Assembly (NCBI GenBank): GCA_007844125.1
Contig: CM017562.1
Span: forward strand, 60,333,029 to 60,397,028
DNA length: 64,000 nt
Reading direction: 5' to 3'
Source: Sinonovacula constricta
Taxonomy: Eukaryota; Mollusca; Bivalvia; Cardiida; Solecurtidae
Below are positions 29,001 to 41,000 of the stretch, piece by piece. Position 1 is the stretch's first letter; the number at the start of each line of letters is the position of its first letter. The position numbers were made by a program, and so were the translations under genes. The notes beneath the pieces are model-generated. The model had not been told where the DNA came from. It worked only from the letters and a program-made list of their open reading frames with translations, and searched no databases.

Positions 29001-32000
29001 TTCAGATGAGTCGCACCTAGCTAAGGTGCTCAGACTCAACGATGATAGTGTAGAGAGTCAACCGGCCTCACCAAAGGCAGTGCTGGCTTTAGCAAACACC
29101 TCCTGGCTTCTAAACCAGGTGATTGAGGAGGCACCCCAGCCTATTCAGTCTTCCACACCGGGGGGGGAACAAATCCAAAGGAAGCATTGACCCTCCTCCA
29201 CCTCCCCCATCTGGATCCCAAGACCAGGGGGTGGGCAGTGGAGGGACAATATCCTATGCCAATGCACTAAAAAGCACTACCTCTACCCAGTCTAACAGTG
29301 ATCCTAAGCTTCCCCCTCCTGCGCCATCCACAGCATACGAGGAGGTAATCATGGAGGAGGTTAGATCCTCCAGCCTGCTGCCCCCTGATGTTGCAGTATG
29401 GATTACCGTACTGCTAACAACGGTGGGCAGCGCTTTTCCTAAAGGAAAAGCAGTTGAGGTGGCAGCAGCATTTAGGTCCTTTATAGGGACAGAGTGCTGT
29501 GTCCCCCTCAACAGGCTTCAAAACGGTATCACGTTTAAATTAAGAAAAGACTTAAGGAACAAGGCAGCGAACTTCAACTTTGGATCGTCTGACTGGTTGA
29601 TCAAGGAACAACATAAACGCATAACGGGCATAATCAAAACAAGGACTGATCAACCTATCACAAAAACTATTGAATCATTGAAAAAACTATCCAATGTTGA
29701 AGAAGTCAAACTGACTAGGAACAAGAATGCAATCGCAATCAAGTTCAACCAACCCACCCTACCCTTAACAGTTATGGGAAACCTGGTAACCCCAGCCCTA
29801 GGCAAGGAGTCCAGGTGCCATAACTGCCAAGGCTATGGTCATTTCGCCACCCAATGCACCAAAGACACAGCTTGCCCTAACTGTGCGGGCAACCACACAT
29901 CTAAAGATTGCCAAAACAGGAATAATAAGCGCTGTGCTAACTGTAGCCAGGGCCAATCAGCAGCTTATAAAGGTTGTCCAACATATTTAAAATACGCTGA
30001 GAAATTAAAAATATCCAACTCTGTCAAACAAAAAGAATTCAACACTAAATGCCAGGACAAAGGCATCAAACCACCTGCAATGGACATCAAACCCACAAAC
30101 AAGCTTTCACAGAAAGAAATATCTGAATTAGCTGCCCGATTGGTAGGGAAAGACCAATCAGAAATAGAAAAAATATTGGCTGACACTCTAAATGTAAAGC
30201 CTAAAACAAAAACCACACAACAAATTCCACAAACCAATACACAAGCACCGAACACTAAACAACCAAACAAACAAAGCAAAAACAAAAAACAGAACACCTC
30301 TCCAAACCCCACACAACCAAGTCAACCCAGGAAGAACAACAACAATAACAACAGGCCTAACAACCACAATAACAAACGCCGAAACAATAAACGACAACGC
30401 CACAACACACAAAACAACAACTACCGACAAACACAGGACAATTATCACCCCCAAGCACATTATTACCCGAGGGACAATCAAGGACAATGGTACGGACCCA
30501 ATCAATGGGCCGCACCTAGTCACTGGGGGCCCCGAGGAGAATGGTATGGTCCCCCAATGGGCTACTACCCGTATTAATTACACATAATCCAACCAATGCA
30601 TGGCTTACAGCCAATGATAATTAATTAAATATTGTTTTCAACACGATGACTGCCAGTAAAAACACAAACACCAACACAAGTAATAATGGCCTCGTCGTCG
30701 TCAGCTGGAATGCAAGGAGCATAGTAGGGAAAGACTCCACTAAAATAAGTGAACTTATGTCATTTTTGGCCCAAACCAAACATGAAGTAGACATAATTTG
30801 CATCCAGGAAACTTGGGAATCAGATAAGTCTAATCTTCCCAAAATTAGAGGATTTCAAAACCCTATCTCTAACAAAAGCAAAAATAATGACATAGGGGGT
30901 GGCACCTGCATATACGTAAGGTTAGGTCTACAAGTCATAACAAACAACATCAACAACACCACCCCCATGGATATAACCTCAGTTACAGTATATAGCGATA
31001 AGGAAAGGTTAACTATATACAATACTTACGCGCAGAGAACAGACAACACACTACACAACTATAGACAAGTATTTAAGAACAGTGACAACTGTACCCTAAT
31101 AGTAGGAGACTTCAATATTAAACACCCATGTTGGAATCCAGAGAACGACATTAGGTACGATGGCGAGGCCGATGATCTACTCACATTCCTTAATGACGAA
31201 AATCTTTGCATACTAAATGATGGTCAGATAACCACGATCTCAAACGAAACAAACAAAGCAGACAGTGCAATTGACCTTGTTATGGCCTCTGCCAGCATGT
31301 TCGATTCCTGCGAATTCAACGTCATTGATAACACATGCGGAAGTGATCATTTTCCCATCATAACCAACACTAAATTTAGCATTAACAGAAACCCTCCCAA
31401 AAATAATAAGAAATGGAATGTGAGTAGAGCATCCAACGAAAACTGGAAATCATTCAAGCACGAATGCTCAAAAAGCCTAAACAATATAACAGAAACAGAT
31501 GTCAACAATAATTTCAACGAAATTTACACACAATTAACAACAATACTAAACAAAACAATGCCTAAATATTCCCACACTAAGAAAAAAAATACAAAAACAG
31601 TACCATGGTGGACTGATGAATGCACGGCCGCGGCGAAAAAAAGGGAAAACTGTAGGAAAAATTATAAAAAAGACAAAAAATCAACCATCAAGCTAAAACT
31701 ATGGCATGACGCTAGAAGAGATGCAAAAAAAATATTCAAAAAGGCTAGGAAGGACAGCTGGGAATCATTCTGCAGTAAAATTACCATTAAAACAACCAGT
31801 AAAGATCTATGGATATTTATCCAAAGAATTAAAGGACACACGCCAATTCAAAGCTGTCCCTTCATTGTAAATGGGAAGCCTATCATTGACCCTTTAGAAA
31901 AAGCAGAAATTCTAGTAGACAACTACACCAAAACCAGTAGTAACGAGGGGTACACACAACAGTTTATAACCAAAAAGAATGAATTCTCACTTACGATCAA

Positions 32001-35000
32001 TAATATCATTGCTAACGAACAGCCCCACACGAATCTAAAATATAATCAGCCCTTTACATTAACCGAACTTAATATAGCCCTAACAACATGTGGAAAAGGG
32101 GCCCCAGGAGAAGACGGTATTAATTATGACATTATAAAGCAACTCCCACATGAATCAAAATTGGCCCTCTTAAATATGTTCAACAACTCCTGGGATCAAG
32201 GTTTAATCCCCGAATCATGGCATGAATCAACCATCATACCGATACTCAAACCAAATAAACCCTCTAACGAACCAGCATCATATCGGCCCATATCTCTAAC
32301 ATCCTGTTTCACCAAAATAATGCAAAAAATGATCAAAACAAGATTATGCTTGATTTTAGAAACAAACAATTTATACTCTGAAAACCAATCAGGGTGCCGA
32401 GCCAATCACTCATGTGACGATAACCTAGTAAGATTAGAATCAGACATAAGAGTTGCTCAAGTAAGGAAAAAATTCATAACAGCAGCATTTCTGGACCTAT
32501 CCGCTGCTTTTGATAAAATGTGGGCTGAAGGGGCTATTTCCATTTTACTAAAATATGGTATCCGGGGTAGGATGATAAAATGGCTTTCAACCTTCTTATC
32601 AAAAAGGATTATTAAAGTAAAATACCAAAACAACACATCAACGCCAAGAACCACGATAAATGGCTGTCCGCAAGGTAGTGTTTTATCTCCGATATTATTT
32701 TCAATCTTCATGAACACATTCAATGATGCGGTACAAAAACACAACACCCAAAATAAATACACTACCACAAGTAATCAAATTAAAGTATCACAATTTGTAG
32801 ATGATAGCGCCATATGGGTTTGCAGCAAAACTCCAAAGGAAGGAATCGATAAAATACAGAAAATGCTAAGAGACGTAGAAAAATGGGAGTCAAATTACGG
32901 GTTCGTCATTAACCCCGATAAAACGCAAACAATAATATTTCGCAACAAAAAAACACCGATTGATGACGCGTCGTTAACTAAACTAACATTATGCGATAAA
33001 AACATTGATTACAAAGATAGCATCAAATTCCTAGGACTAACGTTCGATAAATATCTTACATGGGAAGAACACATAAAAACGGTAATAGGCAGGTGCGAAA
33101 AAGATATAAATCTAATTAGATCAATAAGAGGAAAAGAATGGGGATCAAGTAAAAAATGTCTTTTTACAATATACCAGGCACTAATCAAATCAAAAATACA
33201 ATATGGAATGGTGGCGTACGGTTCGGCAAATAAATCTATACTAGATAAACTCCAAAAACTACAAAATAGAGCAATAAAAACTATAATAGGAGTCCCTAGC
33301 TACTCGAGAACTGAAGCAATTCACGCCGAAGTAGGGGAATTACCGATCACCGAACAAATAGATATACTTAGTCTGAAATACTGGGCCCGCTCCGCCACAT
33401 TAGGATCTACATTAAGCACCAATAAGGAGATATTTAAGCGCGTAGGAAAATGGCCCAAATTTCCGAAAAAACCATACACGCAACGTATTATAAATCTACT
33501 AGAGGAAACAAATCTAGAAACAGGCCACCTAACACCTCCCTCTCATCTAAACCCCATAGGAATCGAACCAATATCCATAGATATAGGCCTAAGCAAAATA
33601 ATACGCAAAACAGACAACCCGCTCTCAATAAAGAAAGCCGCAGATAATTACTTAAGTAGATCAACAGCTAAATTCAAGATTTATACAGACGGCAGCAAAG
33701 ACCCGATTAAAAAGATAGCAGGGGCAGGTATAGCTATATACGAAGGAGAAATTATAAAAGCAAAAGCAAAAATCAAACTAGATCATAGAGTTTCAATATT
33801 CTCCTGTGAACTAATAGCCATTAAGGAAGCAACTACCTGGATACACAAAAATAAAATAACCAACAGTACCATCGATGTTTTCACCGATTCCCTCAGTGCA
33901 TTACAAGCTCTACAACAAATAAAAGGAACAAACAGACAAGAAATAATTAATCACATATATAGACTCAACTCTGACATTAAAACCAACCTCAATACTACAA
34001 TAAATCTTGTCTGGATACCAAGCCATATAGGAATAATAGGAAACGAATTAGCAGACTCTTTGGCCAAAAAAGGTGCTCTTTGTGGAAACATACTAAATAT
34101 AAGACTAAGCAAAACAGAAGCATATAGCTACATCACCAACCACTACAAACAGAAAGCGGAAGCGAGATTTTCTGATTACAAGTTAACACACAACTACTAA
34201 TTCGGTGAAAGAAATACTAGGATTAAAATACATCACCCGTTTACTAAGTATGATAAATTATATACAAGACTTAGGATCGGCTCAAGCTACTTAGGTGCGG
34301 AAAATAAAGCTCGACCGATAAACTGCCCTCACTGCGCAGACACAGAAACCTTCGAACACGTAGTATTCCAGTGTGGGCAGCACGCAACTGAGCGTACCGA
34401 ACTAGAGTACCAGCTGAGTATTAAATTAGGGTTACTATCATAAATAGAAAAGTACTACTGTTTCCGCCCGCCGATAAAGCAGAACCAATTAAAACGGCTT
34501 TATTCGAATATTTAGAAAAAATCAACTATACTAACAACATGTAAAATCATGCGTTCAATGTGGTGCGGGCACACCAACCAATCAGAATCAAGCGAAACAA
34601 ACAAACATTAAGTAGGTCAATCCGCTCGAAAGCCCAGTATGGTCAAAAATTAGATAAGACAAACCAGCCAATCAGAATTATGCGAAATAAACGAACACAA
34701 AGTAGGTCAATCCGCTCAAATGCCCAGTATGGCCAAAATATAGTTACGACATACCAGCCAATCAGAATCAAGCGAAATAGACGAACATTAAGTAGGTCAA
34801 TCCACTCGAATGCCCAGTATGGCCAAATTATAGTTAAAACAAGAACACACACAATTAAACAAGACACATTAAGGGGAATATAAAATACTATCCATTAGAT
34901 GGAAGGTAGCTGAATAAACGGTGGACTCTTGAAGACCCCGTAAAAACAAAGGCACCTTAACACCACCATCTATAAAAGTCACATAGAAAAACCCACAGAA

Positions 35001-38000
35001 ACAGCATTCAACATCAAGCCAATAATAAAGTAAACTGGATTGCCAAATAAACGGGTGCCCCCTAAGGGCCCCGTAAAAACAACGGCAATCCGGGCTCATT
35101 ATTACGACACCCACATAGGATTCAATATACTCCATACATATTGACTCTAAGTAGAACCAGGGTATGCTGAATAAACGGAAGCCCAATAGGGGGTCCGTAT
35201 AAACAAAGGCTACCCATTTAAGGTTCACCCAGCCTAAAAACATATCTTTGTGTAATATATATTACTATGTTATAACATGCATGGCTCCCCCCATCTAACA
35301 AATGTTTTTGCACTAGTAGGACAGTGGAAAAAAAAAATATATAAAAAAAAAAACCCCTTCCACTACTGTATATAGTAGAGAAATGCGTAGTGTAGAGTAA
35401 GTAGAATAAGTAGTTAAAAGAATGCTTGGATGTATGAGACCCTGAGAGCGTGAATCGAGTGTGTGGTAGAATAGGGAAAACCATAAGATAATGGCCGCTG
35501 AATATACTGTATACCTATATAAATAGTAATAGAATTAAGTAGTAGACAAAGGCGAGCATTATCTTATACCACCAGCCGGGGACTTCTTTCTTGGCATATA
35601 CATTTCATATGTAAGACAAGAAAGATGGTTTAGTGGGCGGTCGGGCCCCGGGCGTCCAGACATCAAAACTAAAACAAACACTAGGGTCTAAACGAGCTAC
35701 CACAACTATTCTTTAAATACCAAAGCTTATTAGCTACACAGGTCCCTAAAAAGGTGCACCCCTTCCCCACTATTTCACAATTTCGTTAAGGGAAGAGGTA
35801 AGCCGAAAACAGGGAACCTCCTTATGGTAAAAAATAAAATAAACAAATACCAATTAGAACCTAGTGTCAGGGGAAAGAGCCAGGAATTAGGGAGTGGAAT
35901 TCACTCAAAATATGCTCAATCCCCTTTAAGACCAAAAAATTACCAAAATTATACCATCTTTCCAGTAAATGGGTACATAAACTAGGTACCTAATTAGGGC
36001 CCACTTTAGGCGATATTTTTCGGAATACACACATTTAAGCCATGCATGGGCAACATGGCGGGGTCATGAAAAAGCCCTCAACAGGGCGAGTAGACCCTTA
36101 TTAAACTAGTTCCAACAACAACAAATTGTTCCGTTGTTCCTTAACTCACTATTAAATACCCAGCTTATTAGCTAAACAGGTCCCTAAAGGTGCACCCCTT
36201 CCCTACTATCTCACATTTCGTTAAGGGAAGAGGTACGCTGAAACGGGGAACCTTTTTTATGGTAAAAAATAAAAGAAAACCAACTTCACTAGAGCCTAGT
36301 GTCAGGGGAGCGAGCCATAAATTAGGGAGTGGAATTCACACAAAACATGCTCAATCCCCCTTAGGATCCAAAAATGCAAAATTAAACCATTTTTTTCAGT
36401 AAATGGGTACATAAACTAGGTATCTAATTAGGGCAGACTTTAGGCAACATATTTGGAATGCAATATTTAAACCATGCCTGGGCAACATGGTGGGTCATGA
36501 AAAAGCCCTAAACAGGGCGAGTAGACTCTCATTAAACTAGTTTCAGTCATTTAGTCAGTTGTTCAATTGTTCTATTGGATGAATTGAAACCATCGGTTCT
36601 TATTGCTTCAACCATTTAAATTCTTTGTTTGCTAAAATAAAACATTTATTTCTCTGTATGTTAGGAATCAAGGCTTTTTTTCGGCCGATTTTATAGCCGA
36701 TATTCGGTCATGTTCCCAATGGCAAAACATATACTTTTTTCCCAATCAGAGAAGAAAAATTCCCAATAAAAAAAATAAAAAAATATACATGGTTGTACTA
36801 TAGCAGTCATTTAATAAAATTTATTGCTAGTTAGGCTAGCTAATCAGGCATCAGTTGTTTATTGATAATATTAAATAGAGCTAATCAGGCATCAGTTGTT
36901 TATTGATAATATTAAATATAGCTAATCAGGCATCAGTTGTTTATTGATAATATTAAATATATGAGGCAAACATGATAAAAAACAACATATAACAGTACAG
37001 CTTTTTATTCCCCAAAGGTGTAAAAAAATTCCCAATTTCTGGCAAAACAACGTGAAAATTCCCATTTCCAGGGGTATGGGTCATATTCCCAAAATGGTGA
37101 AAAAAAGCCCTGGGAATAAGCATAAAAAATTATCTGAACATTTGAATGCTGCACTGAGTGAATTTTGTCACCCCTAATAAATACTAATAAGTTGTTACTG
37201 TTTAATTAAAAAAGCTTAATTCCAGAGAATGTGCAATGAACTGCTGACAGGTCAATACTTTAACTGTTGCACTCCCTGGCATTTGGTGTTTTTGTTAACA
37301 CTATTCGCCAATATTTGGTAAGTGTGATAACTAACGAGCACTGTTTGTTTCAACATGTGGTAGTGGATTTAAGAAAAACAAGCATGGTAAAGACCCAGTT
37401 TTAAAAAATCAATATCTTGATTGTGTTTTGACAGTTAAAAAACAAAACATGTTGTATGCTGTTGTCATACATATGAAGGTAATATTTATTTGATTGTATA
37501 AGTTAATCAAACATTTCTTAGATGTTTGGTAAACAGTCAAAACTGTTGTCCCTCAGTATCAGGGATGACATTTGGAACTGTTGCCAGAGGCCTCTGTTTT
37601 ACTTTTTAAGGCTGAGTCCCCATGCACAGGCATGCTAAATATATTTTTGTAGTTGTTAGGAAAAAAAAAAAATATATGAATGACTTAAGAGTTAAAAGAT
37701 AGCTTTAACAACTTGTATACAAGCATTCAAAAAAGGTCATATAGTGTTTATGCTTGAATACCTTTTTAAAAATATCTGGCGAGAAGTCCTGAAAGTGAAG
37801 AAGCCCCAGGAGTTTTCCAATACCAAGGACAATAACTCCCGTCAGCATCTGAAAAAACAAAAATTCAAAAGTTCATCAGTTGCAATATCATAACAATCAT
37901 ATAGTTTCATCATAGAGTAGATACATGCTATCTAAATGGTCTTTTCAATTTATCTTCTTATCTTTACCCCAGATCATATAATTACGGTTATACAGCTAAG

Positions 38001-41000
38001 CTGCCATTATGTTACTTCAATATCTCTACATTGAAAAGAAATATACAAAATCAGTATTTTTGACATTGGGATCATTTAAAAAAATACAATTTTAAATGCA
38101 TTTTATTAATTCATTTAATGCTCATAATAAGTTCCATTGTAGGCATCTGTAGAACTACACAAGGTGTGTAATGTACATGTATGATGAAGTGTAGAGAGCT
38201 GTTTACTTTTAGATGCTTTAACTTAAACTATTCTTTGAAAATCTACGGTACTCAACTGAGCATCGGTTTCCACATAAAATGGTCAGGTTTATGTACAAGT
38301 ACTTTCAAGCTTTTAATATGATAATTAGGGCCGTCATCGATTCGGACGATATTGATATATCGATACACATTATAAAATATAGATATATCGATACGCATTT
38401 CAAAATATCGATATATCAGCAGGAAAACATTAGAAAGAAAAAAGTTTTAAAAAATCGTTAAAAACAACATTTTTTGTTAACCGGAAGTCTACAGAATGTT
38501 GTATGAAATGGTGGGGACGACTGTTGTAAACGTAATAACATTGACAACGATCAGAAATTCGACAATTCATGAAAAATCATCTAAGTGCTTAACATATCAT
38601 TAACAATTTGACAATGTTGTATTTAAGTTAGGTAACAGCAAAATGGCCACCCACTATCATGAAGTACCTGCAACTAGTGTGCCTTCAGAACGTGTGTTCT
38701 CTACAGCAAGAATATCATTTCCAAAAAAAATGATCATCGCTCACGACAGAATACGGAGACATACTGGTGTTCATATATCACAACTACCGTCAGCTCAAGG
38801 CCATATAAGCTATAACTGGGTAAAGATTGTTTATGACTTGTGCTTTAGGGGTGTGGTTGTACATAATGGGAAAATGTTACTAAACTGTATTGTACTATGC
38901 TTCACATACACATGACAATGTGAATGTTTTTACATTGTAACACCATCATATAAGTTTATGACTTGATGTACCTGACTGGGGACTTTTCACTTCTGAAGTT
39001 TATGAACATGTTTTTATAACTGTCTGTAGTTTGTTTATGTCAGTTCATTTGTTAATGTGACTGTAATCACTATAAAAGTAATAGTATATTAGTAAAGTGG
39101 GGAACACTTTCTGTTTATTTAATTAAATTGTTAAAACATACATATACCCAGAATGTGCAGAATGCTCAGTGAAATTTGCACACGGGGCAAGTCGGTTTAG
39201 TGGACTTTCTAATCCTTGTGAAATATGGGTAATAATGTGGTAAACGGCATTCTATTTTACTTATTTTCATATTTATTTTTGAGTGTCTGTAACTTTGAGA
39301 GATTTGGGTTAATTTCTTTTTTGTTACTAAAATTTCTAAACTTTTACTCACTTATGATAATAGATAGAAATGCTCTTCGGTACATCCTTTGATGTTCTGA
39401 CTGTGTGTCGAAAAATTCAGATTATATTAAGCAATGAAAAGTCCATTGCCTGAAAAACCTTGTTCTTAACGATTCATTAAGTGTGCATGGTGAAGTCTGA
39501 CTTTACATGCAATGTTTATGCAACTTAAAAAAAAACTAGCAACACATATAAATGAGAGGTCCATGCAGATCTAAAAATAGCATTTCCAGTGCTACCAGCA
39601 TTCAGGAATGCTTTTATAGCATCTCTGAAGTGTTTGTCGGCAGAAGATTTTTTTGGACTCTGGATCAAAGGGTTTCAAATTCAAAACCTGTCACAACAAG
39701 TTTTCAAAACGATCTTATTAGAGTGCTTGTTCCCTTAAGTTTTATAGTTAATTGTAATCATGCTTGCAACTTATTTTCTTCTTCTACCAATGTAACATCT
39801 TAGAAAACCAAACAAATGGTGTTGGGTTATGCTTTTGATTTTTCATTCCATGGTCTCAGGAATAATCATTAGACATTTTTTTTTCTGGAGATTTATAGTA
39901 TAATGAACATACTAAAATAATAACAGTAACTTTTCAAATGTTTTTGTCACTTGCTCCCATATTTTTTAACCTGTTTGAGTGTTCCAGTTAATGCATCACC
40001 TTTGATGCTTTGCACCTAGACTTTTCTTGTATCAGTATAATGATATGTTTGTTTATTGGGTTTATAAACCTACCAACAGTATTTCAGTTATCTGGAGACA
40101 GTTTCCACTTGATAAAGTGCTTCATTCACTGTGCATATCATGCCGTAAACAGCTGGCACGATACCACACCCAGTCACATTATCCTGACACTGGGCCATCC
40201 AGTCGGGGAACTACCCTTATATTTTACTGAAGTGTTAGCATGGGAGCTACACAACTACCATTTTTAATGACTTTGGTATGTCGCAGCCCGGGGATCAAAC
40301 CTGGAGTCAACACTCTACCGATTGCGCTACCAGGTCTCTAATGATTTGATTTCTTCTAGCATTAACATGCAAAGGTACCTAAACATATTGCTAAAGACTC
40401 TGCAGCAAATAATACAGTTCCTGATCAGATAGCTCCTGCCAAGAAGCTGACTGATCTGGCTCTACACTATTGAGGAGGGGATTTGCCAGCATTTTTGATG
40501 ATACTGTTAAGCGACATTTCTATCATTATAGCACAGGGGCATTTATTAGGTGCCCGGGGACTCGGCTGGTCCATTATACTGACACCGACTAGTCAGGCTT
40601 AATGCTGTCCCCTTAGCCCCGAGCGTTAGGAGGGAAGCCACTACTACCAACTTTAAAGTCTTTGTTTTGCCTCACCCTTTTCAATAAGAGCTAAGTTGGC
40701 TATGAGTATAATCTGTCTAGTAGCTTCATGTAATGTTTTTTTCAGCAATTAAAGCTTAAACATGTTTACAAGAAACTATTCTTTGAGAATTAATTTTCCC
40801 TCCAAGTATAAACAAAATTTCAAGGTTGTCTTGAAGACTTCCTCAGGGAGTAAACTGCACTGAATGCTACTGCTGCAATTTAACCTCCATCTATCAAAAC
40901 ATATATATATTGGAACTCCTCGGGTAACTTCAGCCTTGATTCGATCATCCCTTACATATATCTTGTGCAATGGTACTTACAGAATTGCAGTTTTTTGATT

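Larger units (their letters stand above)
28572..36125 (+). mobile_element. Full-length non-LTR retrotransposon (I/Nimb-like LINE), 7.55 kb
   Basis: TTGTTCCGTTGT at 28560-28571 and 36126-36137 is the target duplication and defines both ends. Order: 5' UTR of 361 bp, gag-like ORF1 (28933-30577), 68-bp spacer, ORF2 with endonuclease, reverse transcriptase and RNase H (30646-34544), a 1.6-kb 3' region with three 90-bp repeats and three stem-loop boxes, and a CAACAACAACAAA tail. RNase H plus ORF1 zinc knuckles point to the I superfamily (I, Nimb, Ingi); this is inference from domain order. ORF1 has one frameshift and ORF2 one stop and one frameshift near the end, so this copy is young but probably inactive. 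It is antisense to SLC35D. Confidence 0.93.

Noticed and set aside
29254..30523. Antisense frames over LINE ORF1
   Set aside because: Shadow frames of the coding strand, which has zinc knuckles and the expected layout.
34869..35243. A 124-codon frame antisense to the LINE 3' region, also open in the truncated copy (27484-27858)
   Set aside because: The two copies are too similar for conservation to mean anything, there is no domain, and the stem-loop boxes lie in the same DNA.
26602..36125. A single foldback or terminal-inverted-repeat transposon carrying a LINE
   Set aside because: Each part has its own perfect target duplication (13 and 12 bp of different sequence), and the left arm starts inside ORF2 codons. 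Two separate LINE insertions explain the arrangement.
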